The notes under the pieces: generated by a model | Databases searched by the model: none | What the model saw: only the letters and a program-made list of their open reading frames with translations | Told to the model about the DNA's origin: nothing | NCBI GenBank assembly: GCA_935421135.1 | Contig: OW285189.1 | Span: forward strand, 1,350,179-1,414,178 | Direction: 5' to 3' | Source: Bugulina stolonifera | Taxonomy: Eukaryota; Bryozoa; Gymnolaemata; Cheilostomatida; Bugulidae | DNA: 64,000 nucleotides | Position numbers and translations under genes: made by a program | Part shown: positions 23,696-36,900 of the stretch, piece by piece | Layout: every line of letters begins with the position of its first letter | How positions within the stretch are numbered: the stretch's first letter is position 1

Positions 23696-25562
23696 CTAAG
23701 CACTTTAGGTGCGATGGAGCTTTGTCCGGGAGTTGGAGTCGTATACAAATGTCCTGTACCATCACAATATGTATTATACATGTACTTCTATAGCAAAGAA
23801 GAGAGCAATGCATACCAATGATCTCCACCATGTGATTGAAGGAGGTCTCACTCATGATGCGTTTAACCTTTGATACTGGCTGTTCAAAGCTTTTCAGTCC
23901 TGTAATGCATAAGCATATAAATACATAAACAGCACAGAGACCGGCAAATATGCATTGCGATTGCATCTAAGTAATCTACATGCATGTTGTTTGTGTATTG
24001 AGGTAGAACCTTGTACATAAAAATCAAAGCGGAACAGACACACATATTGGTTCACCTTGTCGCTTGATTCTATTGGAGATTGGAAGAGCTGATACGCTGT
24101 CTGGTGGTAGGGCAGAGACTCCACAGGGTGCTGTTAACCTGCTAACTTGTTGTAAGCTTTTCTTGGCCTTAGAACTAGGCGAGTCATCTGATGCCCTGAT
24201 AGGGCTTTTCATATCACCAGCCCTTTTCGTGTACCATTCACTAGTTTCTGCTGCTGGGTTCCACATGACATACGGAGGTAATATATCCTTTGGCTTTGGA
24301 TCAACGATAGGAACAGCTACAGGTATGCACTCTGATGAGCTCTGGTACTCGTCTACTTCATCTTCCATATTAAGCAGATTTTCTAATGCAGATACGTGGA
24401 TTGACCCATTATTCTCCATCGGGAATCCTGTTTCAATCCCATAATACTACATCTAACTCATACCTTGTCGGTTATTACACTGTTCAGATACTATAGTATA
24501 CTATTTTATCGAAAACTGGAAACTATCACGTAACATTTTCTCATTGGCCTTGATGTAGACAAGATAATGTATTCAACATTAATTTCTTTCAAATTAAATT
24601 ATTGTGTGCAAATAATGCTCAGATTCATGCATGAAAATACTCAGTAACCCTTTTTCAGGTTCACAGTAAATATTAGTCACTAACATTAGGAGCATGCAGG
24701 GTCAGTGCTGATGGGAATTCAGAATTCAATGTTATATGGGGGGTACGTCAGCCCACCCCTAGCCTACATCCTGACTAGCTTGAATAGGACAGAGCCGGTT
24801 ATTGCGAGAGTTGCATCACCAGAGTAAATGAAAGGCCATATTGGGCCCAGTAACAAAGAATAATGTTGGTCAAACTTTTCTTTCAGTCATTCTGATTGGT
24901 TGTACATGTAAAAGGCCCAACATGGCTCAGTGTTCTCCCAGTGACAAAACTCTCACAATAAAGGGCTCTGGAGTAGGGTACTAGGATTAGGCCATTAGCT
25001 ACTCATACGCGTACATGTATATAATTTGAGGAGTTGCCCCACCTATCTCATCTGTGCTATTATACATGGTTGTATACTATATAATTATATTACTCTAGTA
25101 TGTACCGTGTGCTATAACCATAAAGTAACATATTATAGAGCATTATAAGCTGTATTACACTGGTTTGACCACATAGAGTGGCAAAAAAATTCTAAAATAT
25201 CTGCTGGAGAAATACAGACTCAGGTCAACTCAGCTATGCAAAGACCAATCTCTGGCATCACAGAGCGTTATAATTGTGATCAGCTCCAATTATATAATTT
25301 ATTAGAAATCATCTTTGTTTATTCATTGGCTGGTAGACTGGTAGTATGCATTGCGTATAGAGCCATGCCAACGAACAAAGAAGTGTACTTGCCTTGGCTT
25401 GTCGAAGCCCACAGCCTATTTTTTGTCACCATATACATGTAGTAATTGTAGTGTTTGGTGACTGTATGAATAATTGATGGATATAGAGCAGGTTAATATT
25501 AGTTGCTTACCAACGGCCTTTCTAGGCTGTCTGGTCTTCCTTCTGGAAACGGGAGAAGCCAT
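23653..25562 (-). CDS. Unrecognised four-exon gene, about 202 residues
   Basis: Exons 25511-25562, 24056-24427, 23816-23899 and 23653-23753 join in phase (1, 1, 1) with GTAAGC, GTGAAC and GTATGC donors. The product begins with a basic segment (MASPVSRRKTRQPRKAV). It continues with an acidic helix (ALENLLNMEDEVDEY), a distinctive ILPPYVMWNPAAETSEWY motif, a serine-rich region and SKVKRIMSETSFNHMVEII. No domain is recognised. The basic N-terminus and low-complexity middle suggest a small nuclear or cytoskeletal protein, but that is a guess. The last roughly 12 codons and the TAA lie in what appears to be the start of an LTR, so the present C-terminus may be element-derived. Confidence 0.6.
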
Positions 25563-26015
25563 TTTTACTTGTTTCAATATTTTTATTACCATTGTTGCGA
25601 TGTAGAGCATAACGTAATGACAGAGAGATTGAAACAATGGAAAGTTTACCCATAATTCAATGTAACAATAGGTACACGACTTTGTAACACTTGAAGCAGT
25701 ATGTACAATGTTAAACAAAATAATAACTGGATTTGTGCAAGTTACAACAATACAGTGGTAATATTATACAATGTATTATTACAGCATGTTTTACATGTAG
25801 ATACTTGGCAACAATTATAATACAAGTACAAGTAGTTGTATCATAAATATACACATGTACATTACATGTACATAACTGATGTGTGAGTACTAGTACATGC
25901 CTTGTAATAGGTACACTGTATATAAATGTGTAATAGGCTAAATAATAACTAAATAAACTACATGAAATAAATACGCTGTGTATACATGTACATAGGCCAA
26001 TATGTACAGGATACA
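25563..26015. other. Upstream of the unknown gene; ACATGTAC-rich
   Basis: Likely includes the promoter and 5' UTR of the minus-strand gene. It is rich in TACATGTAC words and otherwise featureless. Confidence 0.35.
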
Positions 26016-26017
26016 AC

Positions 26018-26545
26018 ACATCACTGTGTACTACACATGGCTACATCACTGTGTACTACCCATGGTTACATCACTGTGTACTACACATAGCTACATCACT
26101 GTGTACTACACATGGCTACATCACTGTGTACTATCCATGGCTACATCACTGTGTACTACACATAGCTACATCACTGTGTACTACACATGGCTACATCACT
26201 GTGTACTACCCATGGCTACATCACTGTATACTACACATGGCTACATCACTGTGTACTACACATGGCTACATCACCGTGTACTACACTGTGTACTACCCAT
26301 GGCTACATCACTGTGTACTACCCATGGCTACATCACTGTGTACTACACTGTGTACTACCCATGGCTACATCACCGTGTACTACACTGTGTACTACCCATG
26401 GCTACATCACTGTGTACTACACTGTGTACTACACATGGCTACATCACCGTGTACTACACTGTGTACTACCCATGGCTACATCACTGTGTACTACCCATGG
26501 CTACATCACTGTGTACTACACTGTGTACTACCCATGGTCATCACC
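26018..26545. repeat. 25-bp minisatellite with variable half-units
   Basis: About 20 copies of a 25-bp unit (ATGGCTACATCACTGTGTAC), several with an extra TGTGTACTACAC insertion. All three plus-strand frames stay open because the unit lacks stop words. This is a by-product, not a gene. Confidence 0.9.
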
Positions 26546-26852
26546 CTTAAATATTATGTTGGCGCAGTTTATCTCTCCATAGCATTATTTAATTTAAAAA
26601 TTTGTTGAAAGCACCGTCCTGTACCTGTACCTGAGGTTAGGACGCTACACGCTGTACATGTACCTAGCAGCCTGCAACTGAGTGCCCGGCAGTTGTCTCC
26701 CTCAACTCATACTCGCATAATTACTCTTGTACTTACCCTGTCATGTGTGCATGTACTCATACTTGTGTATAATTCACTTATATTGTGCAATTCATGAATT
26801 ACTGGTTGTAACTCACTCAATACTCTATGTATAACTTACCTTTTATACCTGT
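26546..26852. other. Short non-coding spacer
   Basis: No feature recognised between the minisatellite and the inverted LTR copy. Confidence 0.3.
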
Positions 26853-27404
26853 TGTAATGGGGCCGACGTCTCAGAATTAGTTGCAATCAATATTTATTAT
26901 GTTATATACACCATTATAAGCATATTTTGTATTTGGCCGACCTTAAAGAGGCCGGACCTCGTCCTTTTGTCAACAATCTTGTTGCGCAATTTTCGGACGA
27001 TCTACTACATTGTCCTTTTTACCAGATCTTTTACAGGAAACGCAATAGTACATTGTATATAAAGCATGTGCTTTTCCATTGTGATTCAGTTGATGCTTGG
27101 ACTCCAATAAAGACACATCTATACAGAGCTACTACAGAGTTTTCTTTCATAGCTGAGCTACATGCAATTCCAGCTCTTGGTCCTATTTGACCTTGTAGTC
27201 CGAATTTCATACTAAAATTGAACATGCATGTACATGTACTCTATCTCAAGATTTATTCTAAGCATTAACGCGGAACCCTATGGGTTGTACACGATGAATA
27301 CCATACAAGTACTGTTCACTCTATATGTAAGGAAGCAAGCCTGACACCACTCATAGGCTCTTCCCACACCCGTACCATCACACTTGTGCGCCCAAAACAT
27401 TACA
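26853..27404 (+). mobile_element. Solo LTR, copy 3 (plus orientation, shortened)
   Basis: An inverted relative of the LTRs at 22961 and 42580. It starts TGTAATGG and ends CATTACA. The TATA box TATATAAAG near 27057 is followed by AATAAA at 27106-27111. Shared segments include CAGTTGATGCTTGGA and CACTCATAGG. At 552 bp it is about 180 bp shorter than copy 2. No convincing target duplication. Confidence 0.65.
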
Positions 27405-27486
27405 GTATTATTATTAGCTTACACCTCAGTCATTGGCAAGCACACCGGTGAGAATGTCAATCGGCAACTCGCCGAATAAGTGTTGG

Positions 27487-30400
27487 AACTCGGGCTATGC
27501 TGGCTGCGAAGATCTCCTGGACCCGTGATTTATATAATTATGCTACAGTGCTGCTGGTGAGGATCTCGACTCCGGGTGGTGCTAGGACCTTGGGCCGCGT
27601 CTCCCGACATCGCTGCTGGGGTGGGTCCGTAGCCTTAGGCCCTCGACCCTTACCCAAGGCGGGGTGGGTACCCGGCCCACCCCACCCATTATGTTGGTGT
27701 TGGAACTCGGGCTATCTGCTTGGAGTTGTCTTCTTAATGCAAGGGAGCACAACTCCTCATATAGTCATTGTAACAGGCCTGTGCTATCAGAAGTCCTGTA
27801 CATGCATGACCACAGTACATGAATACAAGCCATCATTACACGCGAGCGAAGCGAGCAACTGATGCAGTGAGGCTTGCATCGCAGACCAAGCACAAAGTGC
27901 TTGTATCATATAACAAAAGACGAAACGGTCTACGGTTTACGGTCCGTGGTCTACGTTTAACGGTCTGCCATCCTCCAATCAGATTTGGGGTCGGAAGTTG
28001 GGACGACTCATATATGTTGCAATGCAGCCAGTCAGCATCTCGGCTCCGGGTGGTGCTAGGACCTTGGGACCGGGTCCCCCTGCATCGCTGCCAGGGCGGG
28101 TCCCTAGCCTTAGGCCCTCGGACCCGACCTAGGGTGGGGTGGGTGCTCGACCCACCCCACCCGCCGTGTATTTGTTGGAACTTGGGCTATACCCGCAGCG
28201 AAGATCTCCTGGACCTGTGAATCTTATATGTTACAATGCTGCCGGTCAGGATTTCAATTTCGGATGGTGCTAGGACTTTGGGACCGGGTCCATCAACATC
28301 GCTGCTGGGCCGGGTTCGTAGCCTTTGGCCCTCAACCCTTACCCAGGGCGGGGTGGGTACCCGACCAACCCCACCCAACACATTGGTGTTGGAAGTCAGG
28401 CTATCTACTTGAAGTTGTCTTCTTAATACAGGGAGCACAACTCCTCATGTAGTCATTGTAACATGCCTGTGCCACCAGAGGTCCTGTACACGCATGACCA
28501 CAGTAGATGAACACAAGCCACCATTATACGCCCGATCAAAGCGAGCAACTAAAGCAGTGAGACTTGCGTCGCAGACCAAGCACGAAGTGCTTGTATGATA
28601 ACTAAAGACGAAACGGTCGTCGGTCTGCGGTCTGTGACCTGTGGTCTGTGGTCTGTCGTCCTCCAATCAGATTCAAGGTCAAACATCGAGACAATTTATA
28701 TATGTTGCAATGCTGCCGGTGAGGATCTTGGCTCCGGGTAGTGCTAGGATCTTGGGACCGGGTCCTCTGACATCGCTGCCATGGTTGGTTCGTAGCCTTA
28801 GACCCTCAACCACGATCCAGGGTGGAGTGGGTACCCGGCCCACCCCACCCACTGTATAGATGTTGGAACTCAATTTATGTACTTGGAGTTGTCTCCCTAA
28901 TGCAAGGAAACACAACTCCTCATGAGGTCACTGTAACATGTCTGCACCAACAGAGATCATACACATGCTTGACTACAGTACATGAAACTCGCGTTGCAGA
29001 CCAAGCACAATGTGCTTGTATAACAAAAGATGAAACGGTCTACAGTTAACGGTTTATGGTCTGCCATCCTCCAATCAGATTTGAGGTCGATTATTGAGAC
29101 GTTTCATATATGTTGCAATGCTGCCGGTGAGGATCTCGACTCCGAGTGGTGTTAGGACCTTGGGACCAGGTCCTCCAACATCGCTGCCGTGGAGGGGCCG
29201 TAGCCTTAGGCTCTCAACCCTGACCTAGGGCGGGGTGGGTATCTGGCCCACCTCATCCGACACATTGGTGTTGAAACTCGGGCTATGTACTTGGAGTTGT
29301 CTTCTTGATGCGAGGAAGCACAACTCCTCATGAAGTCATTGTAACATACCTGTGCCACCAGCGGTCATGCACATGCATGACCACAGTACATGAACAGCCA
29401 TCATTACACGCGAGCAAAGCTAGCAACTAAGGCAGTGAGACTTTTGTCGCAGGCAGACCAAGCACAAAGTGCTTCTATATAAAAAGACAAAACGATCCGC
29501 GGTTTATGGTCTGTCGTCCTCCAATCCAATTCAGGGTCGAAAATCTGGACGATTTATATAATTATGTTGCTGTGCTGCTGGTCAGGATCTCGGCTCCGGT
29601 TGGTAGTAGGACCTTGGGACCGGGTCCCCAGGCATCACTGCTGGGGCGGGTCCCTATCCTTACGACCTTGGGTTCAACCCAAGGCAGGGTGAGTACTTGA
29701 CCCACACCAATCGCCGGATGGGTGTTGGAACACAGGCTATGCCGGCAGTGCTGACTCTCCTGGTCCCTTGAGTTATATATGTTTCAATACCGCAGGTCAG
29801 AATCTCGGCTCCGGTTTGTGCTAAGCCCTTGGGACGGGGTCTCCAGGTATCGCTGCCGGGGTGGGTTCCTAGACTCAAGCCCTTGGACCCAACCAAAGGC
29901 AGGGTGGGTACACAACCCACTCTACCCTCCAGATGGGTGTTGGAACTCGGGCTATTCTGGCAGCGAAGATCCTCCTGGACCCGTGATTTGTACATGTTAC
30001 AAAGCTGTCGGTGAGGATCTTGGTTCCGGTGGCACTAGGACCTTGAGACCGGGTCCTCCGGCATTGCCGCGGGGCGGGGTTGTAACCTTAGGCCCTCAAC
30101 TCTGATCCATGACGGGGGTTGATACCCAATCCATCCCACCCGCTATGTTGGTGTTGGAACTTGGGCTATGAACTTAGAGCTATCTCTCTAATGCATGGAA
30201 ACACAACTCCTCATGAAATCCCTGCAAAATTCCTGCACCACCAGGGATGCATGACCACAAGCCATTATTACATGCGAGCGAGGCGAACAACTATTGCAGT
30301 GAGACTTGCTTTGCAGACCAAACACAAAGTGCTTGTATAAAAAGATGAAGCGGTGTCCGGTTTCTGATCTGTCGTCCTCCAATGAGATTTGATATCAAAA

Positions 30401-31010
30401 ATTGAGACGATTTACATATGTTGCAATGATGCCGGTCAGGATTTCGGCTCCGGGTGGTGCTAGGACCTCGGGACCATGTCCCCAGGCATTGCTGCCGGGT
30501 CGGGTCCCTAGCCTTAGGCCTTCGGACCCGACTCAAAAGAAGGTGGGTACTCAACCCACCCGCCCACCAGATACGTGTTGGAACTCAAGCTATATCGGCA
30601 GCGGCGACCCTCTGGAACCCGTGATTTATATAATGTTGCAATGCTGCCAGTCTGGATCTCGGTTCCGGTTGGTGCTAAGACCTTGGAACCACTTCCCTTG
30701 ACATTGATGTAGAGACGTAGGTGTAGCCTTAGGCCCTCGACCCCTACCAAAGTAGAGTGTGTAACTAACCCACCCCACCCGCTATATTGGTGTTGGAACA
30801 CGGGTTATGGACTTGGAGTTTTCTCCCTAATGCAAGGAAACACAACTCCTCATGGAGTCCCTGCAAAATGCCTGCATGATCACGAGTCATACACATATGA
30901 AACCACAGTAAATGAACACAAGCCATCATTACATGCGAGCGAAGCGAGCAAATATTACAGTGAGACTTCCATCGCAGACCAAACACAAAGTGCCTATTCT
31001 TGGAAAAATC
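27487..31010. repeat. Composite tandem array of two module types (A about 214 bp, B about 250 bp)
   Basis: Module A is anchored by GGATCTCGGCTCCGG, followed by GGTGCTAGGACCTTGGGAC and a GTTGGAACTCGGGCTAT end. It occurs about ten times (near 27561, 28034, 28246, 28722, 29129, 29583, 29797, 30015, 30437, 30651). Module B is anchored by CACAACTCCTCATG, followed by GCGAGCGAAGCGAGCAACT and GCACAAAGTGCTTGTA. It occurs six times (near 27747, 28437, 28910, 29320, 30204, 30843). The order is AB-AAB-AB-AB-AAAB-AAB. GC content is well above the flanks. Open frames here are short and inconsistent, so no protein is proposed. Confidence 0.8.
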
Positions 31011-32147
31011 TATCTTGATTCAATTCGCATTTGACTGAAACGATTACTGTAAACGATTTAGAAGTCATTTATTATGCACACAATAGGTCAGCTCTCTCTC
31101 CCTCCCTCCCTCCTCCTCCCTCTCCCACCCTCTCCCTCCGACTGCTCTATTTCACCTACTCATTTACTGTACAAGTAATACATGTAGATTACGATTACTT
31201 GCTCAACCGATTCTCATTCACTGCACGTCTGCGTGTGTTTAGCGTCTACATATACCAGAATATCAAGTGGTGCTGCCACTGGGCATTGCGTAGTGAGATA
31301 CCAGCACACTCTTTTGTCCAATGGGCTGCCAAGTTCACCTCGCGCTGTTAGGGTCAAGGATAACTTCAGGAATGTCCAGAGGTGTCAATTACTTGATTCC
31401 GAATGGATAATTTAGGCTTTAGAGTAACCAATACTGCCAACCAGACAGGGCTTGACATTACCTGTCAGGAGAAATACGTCTTGACCTGAATTTTAATATT
31501 GGAATATTAACTTGAGTTAATTTATGAATGATACATAGACAAACAAACAAACAAACAATTTATATGACTGTACCTACCACCCACCTACCAACAATGTACA
31601 TTTCGAAGCTTCTAGTGTAGCAAACTTCCCATATGTACAGACTACAGAGAGTTTGAAATTGGGGTTGGGAAGGGACATACATTGTACATAATGCATACAT
31701 ACGTCATGTACCATGGTCCATGTACATTGTGGGCGTTGGCTATACAGCGAGTATATTAGCATACACACTTGTAGTGTCTACATCACAATGTAATTGATAC
31801 CACAGGCATATGATGTAACTCAGTGCTAAATTGACTGACTAGCTGACAACTAAATATAATTCTATTATAAGCAGCAATGACAGCACTCCTTCCTGTACAA
31901 CAATAACCCTCTGTAGCATCCTGTCATCCTATTGGCTATCAACTTGTTGGCAGCAGTCTAAAAAGATTTACTAAGCTGACAGCATTCCATTGCTGAGCAG
32001 AATTTCTGTAGTTGAAAGCTGTTGGTGTGCCTTGGATCTACCTGTGAGTACCAATTTATGCTATTCTATTAGAGTTTCCTGTAGTCAGTCTGAAAACATA
32101 TACATTGTATGTAGGAGTATACAAGTTATATACATGTGGCCTTGCTA
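31011..32147. other. Spacer with a CT-rich tract
   Basis: A CTCCCTCC-rich tract lies at about 31085-31140 and an (ACAA)n tract near 31540. A good donor (CTACCT|GTGAGT) at about 32042 could end a 5' non-coding exon of the HSPA12-like gene, but this is speculative. Confidence 0.35.
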
Positions 32148-33262
32148 TGAATACCTACTCCTACGTACAGGTTAGGTGTATACCTACTCCTATGTACCGG
32201 TTAGGTGTATATCTACTGCTACGTACCGGTTAGGTGTATATCTACTCCTATGTACAGGTTAGGTGTATACCTACTCCTACGTACCGGTTAGGTGTATACC
32301 TACTCCTACGTACCGGTTAGGTGTATACCTACTGCTATGTACCGGCTAGGTGTATACCTACTCCTATGTACAGGTTAGGTGTATACCTACTCCTACGTAC
32401 CGGTTAGGTGTATACCTACTCCTACATACAGGTTAGGTGTATACCCACTCCTATGTACCGGTTAGGTGTATATCTACTCCTATGTACCGGCTAGGTGTAT
32501 ACCTACTCCTATGTACCGGTTAGGTGTATATCTACTGCTATGTACCGGCTAGGTGTATACCTACTCCTATGTACAGGTTAGGTGTATATCTACTCCTACG
32601 TACCGGTTAGGTGTATACCTACTCCTACGTACCGGTTAGGTGTATACCTACTGCTATGTACCGGCTAGGTGTATACCTACTCCTACACACAGGTTAGGTG
32701 TATACCTACTCCTATGTACAGGTTAGGTGTATACCTACTCCTATGTACAGGTTAGGTGTATATCTACTGCTATGTACCGGGTAGGTGTATATCTACTCCT
32801 ACGTACAGGTTAGGTGTATACCTACTCCTATGTACCGGTTAGGTGTATACCTACTCCTACGTACCGGCTAGGTGTATACCTACTCCTACATACAGGTTAG
32901 GTGTATATCTACTCCTACGTACAGGTTAGGTGTATATATACTGCTATGTACCGGTTAGGTGTATACCTACTCCTACGTACCGGCTAGGTGTATACCTACT
33001 CCTACATACAGCTTAGGTGTATATCTACTGCTATGTACCGGGTAGGTGTATATCTACTCCTACGTACAGGCTAGGTGTATACCTACTCCTATGTACTGGC
33101 TAGGTGTATACCTACTCCTATGTACTGGCTAGGTGTATACCTACTCCTACATACAGCTTAGGTGTATATCTACTGCTATGTATCGGGTAGGTGTATATCT
33201 ACTCCTACGTACAGGCTAGGTGTATATCTACTGCTATGTACCAGGTAGGTGTATATCTGCTC
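32148..33262. repeat. 29-bp minisatellite, about 38 copies
   Basis: The unit contains TACCGGTTAGGTGTATACC. Variants at a few positions (CTCCTA/CTGCTA, CGTACCGG/TGTACAGG) alternate irregularly. It lies just upstream of the first coding exon of the HSPA12-like gene. Confidence 0.95.
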
Positions 33263-33369
33263 AGTGAGATTCAAAAGGTGGGAGAAGCTGCAATCTGTTG
33301 AAAATAATGATGGTGAGGTTGAACAAAGTACTGTACTTGCATGATTTGTACCTCATGGTAAAGGAACAT

Positions 33370-33637
33370 TTCGAAAAAGACAGTTCGAAACAGGACGTTT
33401 CACAACTGGATAGTTCAAAACAGGACAGTTCGAAACTGTGTAGATTACATTTAGAAGAACACAACTTGCAGATAATCAATTTTAATGAATTAATTTAATC
33501 AATTAAATAAAGAAAATAATATTAGAAATAAAAATTAGTTGAAATCTGATGGTTGGGGTTTGGGGCTAGGCGTTCCGAACTGTTTGGTGTTGAACTGTCT
33601 ACTTTCGAAATGTCCTGTTTCGAACTGTTTTTTTCGA
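33370..33637. repeat. Foldback repeat with about 50-bp arms
   Basis: The left arm (CGAAAAAGACAGTTCGAAAC from 33371) is repeated in inverted form at about 33590-33637 (GTTTCGAACTGTTTTTTTCG), with a spacer of about 160 bp. Each arm itself contains two or three GACAGTTCGAAAC-like words. Probably a small foldback MITE. It lies about 300 bp upstream of the HSPA12-like start codon. Confidence 0.65.
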
Positions 33638-33931
33638 ACAGTCGCACATTCGGATCTCATACCTTATAATATAAGCTGTACCAGTTCATCTCTACTTCAC
33701 TCATACCTTATATATAAACTGCACTAGGTCAGCTCTGTTACTCCCTGAAACAGCCTATTGAGTAGTTTTGCCAAAATCAACATCATTTTCTTCCCATTAC
33801 CTGGAGCTGTGATCTCTTCACTAGTCACTACAAACATACTGCATTTAAGTAGCCTACATGACCTCTACTCTACTATTGTAGCTGTCAACTCAGATGTACT
33901 GTATAACTGCAGGCAAATCTGTATTGTTTAG

Positions 33932-36900
33932 ATGGATTTCCTGGATACTCTAGATGAGTCCTCAGTGGACGAAGACAACAACAGACTGAAACCAGCCTCC
34001 ACACCGCAGGTAATGTCACCTTAGCACTCAGACTAGCTGTTTATTGGGCTACTACATGTAGCAACTACAATGGACAATGGACATGTTGCTCGATCATAAG
34101 AAATAAATGCTATTCCAAAGGAATTTGAGTTCTATTTAGTCATATAACATAACCAAACACTCTTCTTCACTCTTTCCTTTCTTTTAGGAAGTTGTGGATC
34201 AATATGAGAAGGGAGACCCACCACCTCTAAAGAATGGGAAGAGTAACCCACCACCCCCAAAGCCAAAGAGGTTGAGCAGCAAGTTCTCTGCTACCTTCTA
34301 TATGCCTCCTAAGCCAGAAACACCAACTCTAGCTGTCATAGGCAGCCCCACCAAGGCAAATGGTTGGTTATCTACTTACTACCTTATACTGTTGTAATAT
34401 ACATCATGCAATAGATTACCATATCTACATGTAGGTATAGATAGCCACTCCCACATCTACATGTAGGTATAGATAGCCACTCCCACATCTACATGTAGGT
34501 ATAGGTAGCCACTCCCACATCTACATGTAGGTATAGATAGCCACTCCCACATCTACATCTACATGCGTATATACCAGTCTATGCAGGTACATGTACTTTA
34601 GAATGGGTAGATGCCAATCTATACAGGTACTTAGAATGGGTAGATGACAGTCTATGCAGGTACTTTAGAATGCGTAGATGACAGTCTATGCAGGTACTTT
34701 AGAATGCGTAAATGACAGTCTATACATGTGCTTTGGAATGCGTAGAGTTGCTGATGCTCGATGAGTGACAACCCCTCTTATAACATAGTTTACATGGAAC
34801 AGGTACTTATTGTATATCTACCCCATGACCTACCTACCTGCTTACTGTAAATGCTAACTATGCACATAATACTAGTACTGTGTAGGCACATAAAGACAGC
34901 ATTGCATAATGACATGTTATTACAATGACTGATATGATATGCACAAAGCCGTATTCATTACAGGATTTTCCTGTGTAACTGAAACAGTAGCAGGTTTTGT
35001 GTTTGACTGGTGATATATTAAGATGACATCATGGTATGACCTATTAATATATATTATATGTAATACATGCTTGCCGAGTTACTGCTACTCTTAAATAGAG
35101 AGGATTGGGGCTCGCGGAGTGACTACCTATGCAGCCATATTTAATTGATTTAACGTTATAAATAATTAAATAATTTATAAGAATATTTTTTCTCTTTTTG
35201 TGCTAAGTTGAAATATCCATCTCCATATTTATCCACTACTATAATAATATTAGCCCCATCCTGCAACCTCACATTTAGTCTTACATAAAAATACAATAAT
35301 ACAATAATACAATAATACAATAATACAATAATACAATAATACAATAATACAATATCTTTCTAAATAATAGGCAACTGGTTTTAGCAGATTGAAAAGGTCC
35401 CTCATGCTGAGGAGATATTATTATATAATATACCTAGTCATTGACATGTGCTTTCTAACTTCATTCACTCCCCATGAAACACAGGAATATCCTACTTGTA
35501 CGATATGCAGTGTCCCAGATGGATTTCCTTAGTAACTGGTGCTATGAAACACTATTGCTTTGCCTATTGGTTTAGGGAATAAATTTATTGGGTTACTTAG
35601 CTCCTATCAGTTATGCTAGAAGCTATAAATTTAGTGATAACCTGGAGGAAATAGGGAGATACTAGTAAAGTAGGGGCAGGGTCTCAAAATCTGGAGCATC
35701 CGCCTAAATCTTATATATACCTGTTAGGCCTACGTGTATGCAACACTTATATATACATGTACCTGTTGCGTGTATGCAACACTTATATGTACCTGTTACG
35801 TGTATGCAAGACTTATATATACCTGTTACGCGTATGCAACACTTATATATACATGTACCTGTTACGCGTATGCAAGACTTATATATACCTGTTACGTGTA
35901 TGCAAGACTTATATATACCTGTTACGTGTATGCAACACTTATATATACCTGTTACGTGTATGCAACACTTATCAGCATACATATGTGATACACACTGTAC
36001 AGTGTACAATGTACACAGCACATATACAATTGTACATGTGTATGTAAAATTTACACCTCCATACCTACACTGTGTAATTAATATATGATTATAGTAACCT
36101 TACCTCAATAATAACAGTAATTACATGTACTTACATGAATATACATTGCATTGTAGATATACAGGTAGGCTTTGTACTACTCCATTCCAATAATATAAGA
36201 AAATGTCTAGCTGTGTGTGTTCAGTTAATTACTAATTAATACATTCCATTATAGGCATTCCATTATACAGTGTACATCTCTCTTATATCATCCACTAACT
36301 TACCAGTGAGAAATAGAGAAAACTATTTTATTTTATTTTTGTTATTATATGTAGCTATTATATTGTATGTATTCTACATGTACAATACAATCAGATAGGT
36401 TATATAATACTATGTATTAACATGCATTGTAGTGCACCATGTTATTTCTTATAGCAGTATATATACAAGTCTGTGTCACATGTAGTAGTATATAAGTCTA
36501 CGCTGTACGTAGGACAGGTATTTAACATTTGTAAGTAAAAATAATGACTCCAGCACGTGTGTAACTAAAAAAGTAAAGCTTTCCCTACCAGTACAACTAT
36601 TATTTCCCAGATTTAGCTTTACATATCAGGCTATATTTGATAAAGGTCTGCATATCAGGCTATATTTGATGAAGGTCTGCATATCAGGCTATATTTGATG
36701 AAGGTCTGCATATCAGGCTATATTTGATGAAGGTCTGCATATCAGGCTATATTTGATGAAGGTCTGCATATCAGGCTATATTTGATGAAGGTCTGCGTAT
36801 TAGACTATATTTGATGAAGGTCTGCATATTAGGCTATATTTTATTTGATATCGGTGATGTAACAGATATTAATGTAACCAATTAATCGTATTAGGCGGGA

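Noticed and set aside
26002..26608. Three overlapping 130-185-residue open frames
   Set aside because: By-products of the 25-bp minisatellite.
27497..30986. Many 60-130-residue frames in the composite array
   Set aside because: Frames shift and break between modules, occur on both strands, and show no conserved peptide across modules.
26018..36842. Possible CRISPR arrays among the tandem repeats
   Set aside because: The repeats are directly tandem without unique spacers, the context is a eukaryotic intron or intergenic region, and no cas genes are present.
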